Below are positions 1 to 8,700 of a stretch of 64,000 nucleotides of DNA, piece after piece (position 1 is the first letter of the stretch; each line of letters starts with the position of its first letter). The DNA is from Planctomycetota bacterium. Its GTDB lineage: Bacteria; Planctomycetota; MHYJ01; JACQXL01; JACQZI01. The position numbers and the translations under genes are program-made. Location of the stretch: positions 1 through 64,000 of the forward strand of contig JACQZI010000011.1 of NCBI GenBank assembly GCA_016207825.1, in the 5' to 3' direction. The notes under the pieces were generated by a model, which was not told the origin of the DNA, did no database searches, and worked only from the letters and a program-made list of their open reading frames with translations.

Positions 1-179
1 AGGGTAACATAATGAATCTGTTTAAGTTTGTTAGCAGAGGTTATCGGAAAGAAAAAGCCATAGCGTAGAGGTAAAACAGCTAATAAACCGAAAGAAGAAA
101 CTTATAAAAATTATTCAACAGAGCAGGGACACCCCGAATAATCGGGAGTCCCTCGTAGGGGGGCCGTGGAACGATTTTC
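1..179. other. Leader region with a short palindrome, no clear gene
   Basis: The stretch before the first gene holds an 18-codon reading frame (12-68) that is also open upstream to position 3, so it may be the tail of a gene outside the window; nothing supports a function. A palindrome CCCGA-ATAA-TCGGG lies at 133-146, followed by an imperfect CCCTCGTAGGGG element. It belongs to the dispersed CCCGA/TCGGG palindrome family of this window. Confidence 0.4.
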
Positions 180-608
180 TTGAATATGGAAGATAAACCG
201 TTAGAGCAGGATGAACACCGTAATTTCAAGCGCTACAGTATCGACGGGCTGGCCGTCCGCTCGGAAGAAAAGCACGTCCTGGGGCTTTTTAAGACCACCC
301 CTAAAAAGCATATGGTACTGGATATTTCCAAAGGCGGAATACATTTTATCAGCCGGGAGAAATTCAAGATGGCCCAGGAGTTCTCCCTGGAAATTACCGG
401 TAAACTGTTAAAGGACGCCCCTATCAAGGCGCAAGGCAAAATCATCCGCATAAAAGAGTTTCCCGGAATGACCGCTTTCGCAATCGGCGCGGAATTTACC
501 GCAATGGACGACGAAAACAAAGAACGGTTGAAAATGCTGATTAAAAGCGCCGCCAAAGCCAAGGGCGAGATTTCCTCATATATCGATATCAACGCTACGC
601 AAAAGTAA
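180..608 (+). CDS. PilZ domain protein
   Basis: This 142-residue protein is a single PilZ domain. The two c-di-GMP contact motifs are visible: RxxxR at residues 14-18 (RNFKR) and DxSxxG at 48-53 (DISKGG), so ligand binding is likely retained. There is no signal peptide or membrane segment, so it should act in the cytoplasm, possibly as a c-di-GMP effector for motility, pili or exopolysaccharide. The first possible start is TTG at 180; an ATG two codons on (186) is as plausible and would shorten it by two residues. It stands alone, 76 bp before the exonuclease gene. Confidence 0.85.
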   Translation: MNMEDKPLEQDEHRNFKRYSIDGLAVRSEEKHVLGLFKTTPKKHMVLDISKGGIHFISREKFKMAQEFSLEITGKLLKDAPIKAQGKIIRIKEFPGMTAFAIGAEFTAMDDENKERLKMLIKSAAKAKGEISSYIDINATQK

Positions 609-684
609 AAGTTCAATTGTTCATCAGTTCAACAGCTCAATAGTTCATGAGTTTTTATTGCCATAGATACCATATTATTTTAAA

Positions 685-1518
685 ATGGCAGCCATGGAAT
701 TTATTTCCTTTGACCTTGAAACCACCGGTTTATACCCGATAAGGGACAGGATTATCGAAATCGGCGCGGTGAGATTTAGTGGCAATAAAATATTAGGCAA
801 GCTTGAAACATTTGTCAACCCGGGAATGCCCATCCCTCCCGAACTCACCGCCAATGTCCACGGGATTACGGACGAGATGGTCGCCAACGCGCCGGGGGAA
901 CGCGACGCGGTGGAAAATTTCCTCAAATTCATCGGCACGACACCACTGATTGCCCATAATATCACTTTTGATATCGGATTCGTCTCCGCGGTCGTCTGCC
1001 AGCATAAGATAAAAACCCCCAGGAATATCCTGATAGATTCCTGCGAACTTTCCCGGAGTTATATCAAGGGAGTTGCTAATCATAAACTGTCCACGCTTGC
1101 CGAGTATCTGCAAATCAAGGAGCCGACCGCGCACCGGGCGATGGCGGATTCCTTGGTCGTGATGAGATTGTTTCTGGCGTGCCTGAAACAGATGCCGCCG
1201 GACATCACGCCCGAAGGCATTGCCCAGCATATCGGACAGCTTATCAGTTTCGGGGATTATATCTTCGGCGATGTGGAACTTTTCCCGGAGCAGCAGGTCT
1301 TGGACGAAGCAGCCAAAGGTAACCTTGATGTCGAAATAGAATACAAAAACAACAACGGCGACCTTTCCCGCAGGTGGCTGAGCCCCTACACCCTCTTTAC
1401 ATTTAAAGGCCGGCCCTACCTGGTCGCTTACTGCCACCAGTCCGCGGAGATGCGCCAATTTCGGATAGACCGGATAGTGAATGTCTACGGCAAGCGCCCG
1501 ACGAGACAGGGAAGATAA
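685..1518 (+). CDS. DEDDh 3'-5' exonuclease fused to a WYL-like domain
   Basis: The 277-residue protein begins with a DnaQ/PolC-type exonuclease domain. Exo I is DLETTG (D10, E12), Exo II is H91-N-I-T-F-D96, and Exo III epsilon is H150 to D155 (HRAMAD), so all DEDDh residues are present. After a linker, residues about 206-270 resemble a WYL domain, with the hallmark stretch around RPYLVAY (243-249) and FRIDRI (259-264). WYL domains bind nucleic acids or nucleotides in regulators and defence proteins, so this is likely a stand-alone exonuclease with a regulatory ligand domain rather than the replicative proofreading subunit. An internal ATG at 694 is an alternative start. Confidence 0.85.
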   Translation: MAAMEFISFDLETTGLYPIRDRIIEIGAVRFSGNKILGKLETFVNPGMPIPPELTANVHGITDEMVANAPGERDAVENFLKFIGTTPLIAHNITFDIGFVSAVVCQHKIKTPRNILIDSCELSRSYIKGVANHKLSTLAEYLQIKEPTAHRAMADSLVVMRLFLACLKQMPPDITPEGIAQHIGQLISFGDYIFGDVELFPEQQVLDEAAKGNLDVEIEYKNNNGDLSRRWLSPYTLFTFKGRPYLVAYCHQSAEMRQFRIDRIVNVYGKRPTRQGR

Positions 1519-1738
1519 CAACTCAAAATCCCGACTTTGTCGGGACGTCTCCTTGCTCCGCAGGGGCTTTCACGAGACTTTAAAGAGACTATGGTTTTAG
1601 TTACAAGTCTCTTATAAGTCCCTGTTAAAATGTATTCTCTGTTTTATTTTTATGGTTTTAGTTGCTAGCGAATCGGTAATTTGATTTTATTATACCTATC
1701 AATCAAAAAAGCAAATACCGAAAGGATGGGGAACCCAC
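1519..1738. other. Intergenic spacer with palindrome
   Basis: This 220-bp gap has a CCCGAC-TTT-GTCGGG palindrome at 1530-1544, followed by GACGTCTCCTTGCTCCG, the same kind of tail seen after the palindrome at 40469. No gene was found. The sequence before pgi is AT-rich, but no convincing -35/-10 pair was seen; a purine-rich ribosome-binding stretch (AAAGGATGGGGA) precedes the start. Confidence 0.5.
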
Positions 1739-3064
1739 ATGATGCATATAGATTTCAAGAACATTAAATCAAATATCGTCGGCCCCAACAACGGCTTGAG
1801 CGACAGCGAGCTTAACGCCTACATCAATGGCTACCAGCACATCATCCGCGATAACGAAATAGAGCAAAGAAACGGGAAGCTCAAGTTTCTGGACCTGCCG
1901 AAACAGAACGTTTCTGAAATAGAAAAACTCGCCAAGAAGTATGCCGGCAAATTCGAGAATTTCGTGGTCTTGGGGATAGGCGGCTCGGCATTAGGGGCGC
2001 GGGCGCTGCAGACGGCTTTGTGCCCTCCGTTTTACAACCTGCTTTCCGCCAAATCCAGGGGAAACAGGCCGCGCCTCTTTATCCTTGATAACGTCGACCC
2101 GGACGAGACAAACGCGTTGCTCAAACTGCTTGACCTCAAAAAGACATTGTTCAACGTAATAAGCAAATCCGGCAAGACCCCGGAAACGACCGCCGGATTC
2201 CTGTTGGCGCTGGATATCTTAAAGAAGGCATTCGGGAAGAAATACCGCGAGCACCTGATTATCACCACGGACAAGGATAAAGGCATTTTAAGAAAGTTTG
2301 CCAACGATGAAAATATAATCTCATTTGAAGTGCCGAACGGGGTGGAAGGCCGGTATTCCGTACTTTCCGCGGTCGGCCTGGTGCCGGCTGCATTCGTCGG
2401 AATTAATATTTCCAAACTCCTTAAGGGCGCGCGCAATATGGCCGAGGCCTGCCGCAAGACATCCCCGCAAGGCAACCAGGCATACCTGACCGCGTTGGTT
2501 AATTGGCTCATGGACACCAAAAAGGGCAAGAACATGCTTGTCATGATGCCTTATTCGTATGCCCTTAAGGATATTGCGGATTGGTTCAGGCAGCTCTGGG
2601 CAGAAAGCCTGGGGAAGAAAGTGGATTTGCAGGGCAAAAACGTATTTACCGGGCCAACCCCGATTAACGCCCTAGGTGTGACCGACCAGCATTCCCAGAT
2701 TCAGCTTTATAACGAAGGTCCCAATAATAAACTGGTGGTATTCCTGGAAGTGGAAAAATTCCGCTCCACCGTAAAGATACCGAAGATATTCAAAGACCCT
2801 GATATGGATTTCATCCAGGGAAAAAGCTTTAACAAGCTGATAAATGCGGAAAAGAAAGGCACGGAAATAGCCCTGACCGAAAGCAAGCGTCCGAATTACA
2901 CAATCAAACTGCCGAACGTTTCGGAGGAGACCGTCGGCGGGCTTATTTATTTCTGGGAACTGGTCACAGCCTATTCCGGCAAGTTATATAATGTAAACGC
3001 CTTTAACCAGCCGGGCGTGGAAGCCGGCAAAATCGCGACAAGAGAATTATTAACTAGGAAATAG
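1739..3064 (+). CDS. pgi: Glucose-6-phosphate isomerase
   Basis: The 441-residue protein interconverts glucose 6-phosphate and fructose 6-phosphate in glycolysis and gluconeogenesis. SIS-domain and family signatures are present: GIGGSALGARAL near residue 80, SKSGKTPETTAG for phosphate binding near 140, GRYSVLSAVGL near 203, and a late DQHSQIQLY histidine segment. The length fits the short bacterial/PVC type rather than the 550-residue enterobacterial form. A second ATG (1742) follows directly. It is separated by only 15 bp from the tryptophanase gene, so the two are probably co-transcribed with the thiolase. Confidence 0.95.
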   Translation: MMHIDFKNIKSNIVGPNNGLSDSELNAYINGYQHIIRDNEIEQRNGKLKFLDLPKQNVSEIEKLAKKYAGKFENFVVLGIGGSALGARALQTALCPPFYNLLSAKSRGNRPRLFILDNVDPDETNALLKLLDLKKTLFNVISKSGKTPETTAGFLLALDILKKAFGKKYREHLIITTDKDKGILRKFANDENIISFEVPNGVEGRYSVLSAVGLVPAAFVGINISKLLKGARNMAEACRKTSPQGNQAYLTALVNWLMDTKKGKNMLVMMPYSYALKDIADWFRQLWAESLGKKVDLQGKNVFTGPTPINALGVTDQHSQIQLYNEGPNNKLVVFLEVEKFRSTVKIPKIFKDPDMDFIQGKSFNKLINAEKKGTEIALTESKRPNYTIKLPNVSEETVGGLIYFWELVTAYSGKLYNVNAFNQPGVEAGKIATRELLTRK

Positions 3065-3079
3065 AAAAGGATTTGTTTT

Positions 3080-4441
3080 ATGTTACTGCCTCCGTTTAAG
3101 ATTAAAAGCGTTGAGCCCATCTCAACCACCACCCGAGAACACCGGATAAAGAAAATAAAAGCCATCGGCTACAATCCCTTCCTCCTGCCGGCGCAGGATG
3201 TCGTCATAGACCTCCTGACCGATAGTGGCACGGGCGCCATGTCCGACCGCCAGTGGGCAGGCATTATGGCCGGGGACGAAAGCTATGCCGGAAGCGTTAA
3301 TTTCCAGCATATGGCCGCGGCGGTGAAAGATATCATGGGTTTCCCTTACACCCTGCCCACCCACCAGGGACGCGGGGCGGAAAAGGTGCTTGACCGCGCC
3401 ATTGTCAGGAAAGGCCAGACTATCCCGGGCAATATGCATTTTGATACGACCAAGGCGCATATCGAGGATGCGGGCGGGAGGGCCGTGGATTGCACGATTG
3501 ACGCTATTTATAATCCTTATTCAACCTATCCCTTTAAAGGCAATCTGGATTTGAAAAAGCTGGAGGCGGCAATAAAGCCCAATCCTGGCAACGTGGCTTA
3601 TGTCCTGATAACGGTTACCTGCAATTCTGGAGGCGGACAGCCGGTATCGCTTAAGAATATCAGGGAAGTCGCGCAGATTGCCCGCAAATATAAATGTAAG
3701 CTCTTTATCGACGCGGCGCGCTTTGCCGAGAATGCCTATTTCATAAAACAGCGTGAACAGGGTCATCAAAATAAATCCATCGGGCAAATCGTGCGCGAAA
3801 TGTTCTCCTATGCGGACGGCTGCACGATGAGCGCCAAGAAAGACGCCATTGTCAATATGGGCGGATTCATCGGGGTCAGGGATAAAGCGCTTTACCAGAA
3901 ACTCGTTCCCCTGGGTGTCCTTCTGGAAGGATTCCCCACCTATGGAGGGATGAACGGGCGCGACATGGAAGCTTTGGCAATCGGCCTTTACGAAGGCACC
4001 GAGGAAGAATACCTGCGCTACAGGACAGGGCAGGTGGCGTATCTGGGAGGTGAAATGAAGAAAGCCGGAATTCCGGTTGTGGTGCCTTTCGGCGGGCATG
4101 CCATTTATATCGATGCCAAGAAATTCCTGCCGCATATTAAAAGGGAAAACTTCCCGGGCCATGCGTTAACCATCGAGCTTTATATCGAAGGCGGCATCCG
4201 GGCTGTGGAAATCGGCGCTCTTCTGGCCGGGCGCGACCCCGACACAAAGGAAAATATCTTTCCGGAACTGGAATTGGTTAGGTTAGCCATCCCGCGCCGT
4301 GTCTATATGAAAGAACACCTGGATTACGTTATCGAATGCGCTAAGAATATCTGGAAACGCCGTAAGAAGATTAAGGGCGTAACTTTTAAATTCGAATCGC
4401 CCATTATGAGGCATTTCCAGTCAACATTTAAACGATTATAG
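3080..4441 (+). CDS. tnaA: Tryptophanase (beta-eliminating PLP lyase)
   Basis: The 453-residue PLP enzyme belongs to the tryptophanase/tyrosine phenol-lyase family, which cleaves the amino acid to pyruvate, ammonia and indole or phenol. The PLP lysine lies in SAKKDAI (K254). Visible family motifs include NMHFDTTKAH (118-127), NSGGGQPVS (182-190) and ARFAENAYFIKQRE (213-226). Specificity looks tryptophanase-like: the segment RAVEIG keeps a hydrophobic residue where tyrosine phenol-lyase carries the phenol-binding arginine (MERG; from memory of those families). Other stretches such as EMFSYADGCTMS recall the phenol-lyase branch, so tyrosine phenol-lyase cannot be excluded. It lies between pgi and a thiolase in one tight run. 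Confidence 0.88.
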   Translation: MLLPPFKIKSVEPISTTTREHRIKKIKAIGYNPFLLPAQDVVIDLLTDSGTGAMSDRQWAGIMAGDESYAGSVNFQHMAAAVKDIMGFPYTLPTHQGRGAEKVLDRAIVRKGQTIPGNMHFDTTKAHIEDAGGRAVDCTIDAIYNPYSTYPFKGNLDLKKLEAAIKPNPGNVAYVLITVTCNSGGGQPVSLKNIREVAQIARKYKCKLFIDAARFAENAYFIKQREQGHQNKSIGQIVREMFSYADGCTMSAKKDAIVNMGGFIGVRDKALYQKLVPLGVLLEGFPTYGGMNGRDMEALAIGLYEGTEEEYLRYRTGQVAYLGGEMKKAGIPVVVPFGGHAIYIDAKKFLPHIKRENFPGHALTIELYIEGGIRAVEIGALLAGRDPDTKENIFPELELVRLAIPRRVYMKEHLDYVIECAKNIWKRRKKIKGVTFKFESPIMRHFQSTFKRL

Positions 4442-4455
4442 AAAGGGATTATCCG

Positions 4456-5646
4456 ATGAACAGAAAAGTTGTAATCACACATGCCAAGCGGACCCCGATA
4501 GGCAAATTCCTGGGAATGTTTTCCGAAACCACGGCGGTTGATTTAGGCGTCTCCGTTACCAAATCGCTTTTCAAAGAATCCGGTCTTAAGCCGGACAAAG
4601 TGGACGAACTGATTTTCGGCAATGCCCGTCAGGCAGGCAACCGCCCTAATCCGGGCCGGCAGATTGCGTATTTTTCCGGGATGCCGCAAGAAAAACCCGG
4701 CTATACGGTCAATAAGGCCTGCGGCTCAAGCTTAAAATCAATCGTCCTGGCATACCAATCGATTACCTTGGGCGACGCGGATATCATCGTTGCCGGCGGG
4801 ACGGAAAATATGACGATGGTCCCGTTTATGCTTCCCAAATTCCGCGCGGGATACAGGCTCGGCAATGACAAAGTGGTTGACGGGATGTACCACGACGGAT
4901 TGCTTTGCCCGCTGTGCAATTTGGTGATGGGTGCAACTGCGGAAAACCTGGTTGTCCAATATAAAGTTTCCCGCGAGGAACAGGATAAATACGCCCTGGC
5001 TAGCCAGCATAAATGCGAGAAGGCCATCAAGGGAAACAGGTTCAAGGAAGAAATCGCCCCGGTAGAAATCAAGACAAAAAAAGGCACTATCCTGGCGGAA
5101 AAAGATGAAAACCCGCGCGAAGGGGCGACGCTCGAATCCCTTGCCAAGCTTAAACCGGTATTCAAGAAAGAAGAAGAAGGCGGAACGGTCCATCCGGGAA
5201 ACGCCTGCGGGATAGCAGACAGCGCCGCGGCGGTTCTGGTCATGGCGGAAGATGTTGCCAATAAGCTTGGGTTTAAACCCATGGCTTATATCAATGGTTA
5301 TGTCAGCGTGGGGGTTGACCCTGCGTATATGGGAATCGCGCCGGTTTCGGCTATCAAGAAACTGGAAGCCAAAACAGGCGAAAAGCTCAACGATTTTGAC
5401 TTGATAGAATTGAACGAGGCCTTTGCCGCACAGGTAATCGCCGCGGACAGGGAACTCAAACTCCCGATGGACATAGTTAATGTAAACGGCGGTTCGATAG
5501 CGCTGGGACACCCCATCGGCGCGACCGGCTGCCGGTTTGTCGTGACATTACTCCATGAGATGCAGAAACGCAATGCCAAAAAAGGGTTGGCGACCCTTTG
5601 TATGAGCGGCGGCATGGGCATGGCAGTAAGTTTTACCCGTAAATAA
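4456..5646 (+). CDS. Acetyl-CoA C-acetyltransferase (thiolase)
   Basis: A 396-residue thiolase condenses or cleaves acyl-CoA (two acetyl-CoA to acetoacetyl-CoA, or the reverse). The nucleophilic cysteine is in NKACGSS (C89), the histidine motif is GGSIALGHPIGATG near 350, and the second catalytic cysteine is in LCMSGGMG near 383. The length is typical. It starts 14 bp after the tryptophanase gene with an AAAGGGATTATCCG leader. Together with the ADP-forming acyl-CoA synthetase at 55 kb it fits fermentative acyl-CoA metabolism; the direction and chain length are not readable from sequence. Confidence 0.93.
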   Translation: MNRKVVITHAKRTPIGKFLGMFSETTAVDLGVSVTKSLFKESGLKPDKVDELIFGNARQAGNRPNPGRQIAYFSGMPQEKPGYTVNKACGSSLKSIVLAYQSITLGDADIIVAGGTENMTMVPFMLPKFRAGYRLGNDKVVDGMYHDGLLCPLCNLVMGATAENLVVQYKVSREEQDKYALASQHKCEKAIKGNRFKEEIAPVEIKTKKGTILAEKDENPREGATLESLAKLKPVFKKEEEGGTVHPGNACGIADSAAAVLVMAEDVANKLGFKPMAYINGYVSVGVDPAYMGIAPVSAIKKLEAKTGEKLNDFDLIELNEAFAAQVIAADRELKLPMDIVNVNGGSIALGHPIGATGCRFVVTLLHEMQKRNAKKGLATLCMSGGMGMAVSFTRK

Positions 5647-5678
5647 TATTCCGTTCTCAGACAAGCTAGATATTTCGC

Positions 5679-5707
5679 TTGACAAAAGCGTCTAGTTTCA
5701 TTATATT
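5679..5707 (+). promoter_or_regulatory. Sigma-70-type promoter for the giant FnIII gene
   Basis: TTGACA at 5679-5684 is followed by a 17-bp spacer and TATATT at 5702-5707. The predicted transcription start near 5714 leaves a leader of about 33 nt before the ATG at 5747. Confidence 0.7.
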
Positions 5708-5746
5708 ACCGAATAGTGGGACTATGGGCAGTAACAGGAATTTATC

Positions 5747-8700
5747 ATGATGTCAGGTTCAAGACTTTATTTATATTTATCGGTGCTTTTAACATTAGCC
5801 CTGTGTATCGGGGCTAAATGCGACTGGACCAAGGATAAAAAGGAAGATGCCGTCCAGCCAACCACCGGAAGCAGCGGTGAACCAGAGGACATAGATACCT
5901 GGCAAAACCAATCCATTGACTCCTCCGGCTCGGAAGGCGCTTTTCCTTCTATGGCCGTTGACCATAACGGCAAAATCCATATCAGCTATCTGGATAACAC
6001 CAACAGCGACCTGAAATATGCCACTAATCTTTCCGGTACATGGTTCAGCACGACCATCGACTCCACCGGCAGCGTCGGCGCGTATTCATCGCTTGCCATA
6101 GACACTAATAATAACGCCCATGTTGCCTATTATGATGTCATCAACCGCGACCTTAAATATGCCACCAACCAAACTGGCGCCTGGGTACGCACCACGCTGG
6201 ATTCCGCCGGCATGGTCGGCGCCTGGTGTTCGCTCGCACTGGACGGCAATAACAAAAGCCATATCAGTTATGCGGACGAAACCAACGGAGACCTGAAATA
6301 CGCCACCAATATTTCCGGCACATGGGCAACCTATACGATAGATTCTCCCGGCGTGGTCGGGATAAAAACATCCATCGCCGTGGATGGAAACAACAAAGCC
6401 CACATCGCCTATTACGATGCCACTAATAAATCCGTGAAATACGCGACTAATTCAAGCGGAAACTGGCTGGCAAGCACCGTTGCTTCCGCATCAAACTCAA
6501 CAATCTCCATCAAAGTAGGGACTAACAATAAAGCTTATATTGCTTACGATAACAGCCTCACCAAATCATTAAAATGCGCGACCAATGCCGAAGGGGAAAA
6601 CTGGGTAATAACGACGATAGATGAAAACGCGGCGATTCCATCCCTTACCATTGATTCCCAAAACAAGCTTTATGTAAGTTATTATGATTTAACCAATAAC
6701 TGCCTTAAGTATGCAACAAATGCCGGGGGTGGCGGCTGGGTTGTTTCAACCATCGACAGCAACTATCACGCAGGGGAGTTTTCATCAATCGGGATTGGCG
6801 CCGATAACACCGTATCTATCGCATATTACGACGCTAATAACCAAGACCTAAAATACGCGACTACCAGCCAGGAAACTCTGCCTGAAGTAACGGTTCCAAC
6901 CGCGCCTAGCCCGCCAAGCAGCTTGACTGCAACGGTCGTATCTTCTTTCCGCATAGATATTAACTGGACGGATAACGCCAACAACGAAACAGGATTTACA
7001 CTGGAACGCAAGATCGGTGCGGGCGGTACCTATCAGGCTATCGCAACGCCCGGAGTGGACACCGTAACTTACGCCGACAGCAGTTTAACCGAGGGAACCA
7101 GGTATTATTACCGTATTAAAGCACTTAACAGCGTGGGCTCCAGCAGTTATTCAGCAGAGACCAATGCACTGACCATTCTTAATTCACCTTCCAATCTGCA
7201 GGCAACGGTTATCTCCTCAACACGGATTGCCCTTGCCTGGGCAGATAATTCAGGAGGGGAAACCGGATATAAGATCGAACGCAAGACCGGTGCCGGCGGC
7301 ACATACGGGCAAATCACATCGGTCGGGGCTAACGTCATGGCGTATTCGGATAACAGCGTGGTGGACGGCGAAATTTATTATTACCGCGTGAGGGCTTATA
7401 ACGCCGACGGCAACAGCATTTATTCTGGTGAAACCAATTCACCCGTTTCGCTTAACGCGCCAACTGCTTTAACGGCCAGCACTATTTCGGCAACACAAAT
7501 AAACCTCAGCTGGAACGATAATTCCAAGAACGAAACAGGTTATAAGATTGAGCGTAAAATCGGCACGGGCGGAATTTATGCATTGATTACAACCACCATG
7601 GCAAGCGTTATTTCTTATTCCAATACGGCACTGGTGGACGGGACGGTTTATTATTACAAAATCAAGGCCACTAATGCCAACGGCGACAGCTCTTATTCCG
7701 GAGAAGCCAACACGGCTACCATACTCGCCCAGCCGACAGGCCTGACCGCTGTGGCTGTTTCTGCCACGCAGATTAATCTCGGCTGGTCGGATAATTCCAA
7801 TAGTGAACTGAACTACAAGATTGAACGCAAGACCGGTGCCGGCGGCACATACGGCGAAATCGCTTCGGTCGGGGCCGATATTACATCTTACCCTGATAGC
7901 GGCTTGACTGAAGGAACTCTTTATTTTTACAGGGTAAAAACATCCAACGCCCTTGGAGATTCGGCTTATTCGGGAGAAGTTTCTGCTTTGAGCACTATGG
8001 GACCGCCTTCCCTGCTCCAGGCAACGGTTATCTCTTCAACACGGATTAACCTTACCTGGAACGATAATACCAATACCGAAACAGGTTATAAAGTGGAACG
8101 CAAAACCGGAGCGCTCGGCGCTTACGGAGAAATCACCTCTCTCGGTGTTGACACCGAAGCATACCAGGATAATACCGTGGTGGATGGCGCGACTTATTAC
8201 TACCGCGTGCGCGCTTATAACGCCGACGGTGAGAGCTCCTATTCCAACGAAGCCAGCCCGGCTATCCCGCTCAACGCCCCGACCGTTTTAACCGCCAACA
8301 CAACCTCGTCTACCCAGATAAATTTGGGGTGGACGGATAATTCCCTGAATGAAACTAATTTTAAGGTCGAACGCAAGACCGGTGCGGGCGGCACTTACGG
8401 CGAAATTGTTTCTCTCGGAGCTAACACCACGTCCTACCCGAATATCGGCCTGGTAGACGGAACACTTTATTATTACAAAGTCAAAGCAACTAACGCCAGC
8501 GGCGAGAGTTCCTATTCCAACGAGGCGTTTGCGGTCACCGTTCTTAACCCGCCGACATCTTTACAGGGCAATGCCGTATCTTATTCCCAGGTCAATCTCA
8601 ACTGGAACGACAACTCCGGCAGCGAAACCGGCTATAAGATCGAACGCAAGGCCGGGGCAGGCGGCACTTATAACCAAATAACCACCACTAACGCCAACGC

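Noticed and set aside
12-68. 18-codon reading frame at the window start
   Set aside because: Too short, no recognisable product; may be the tail of an upstream gene.
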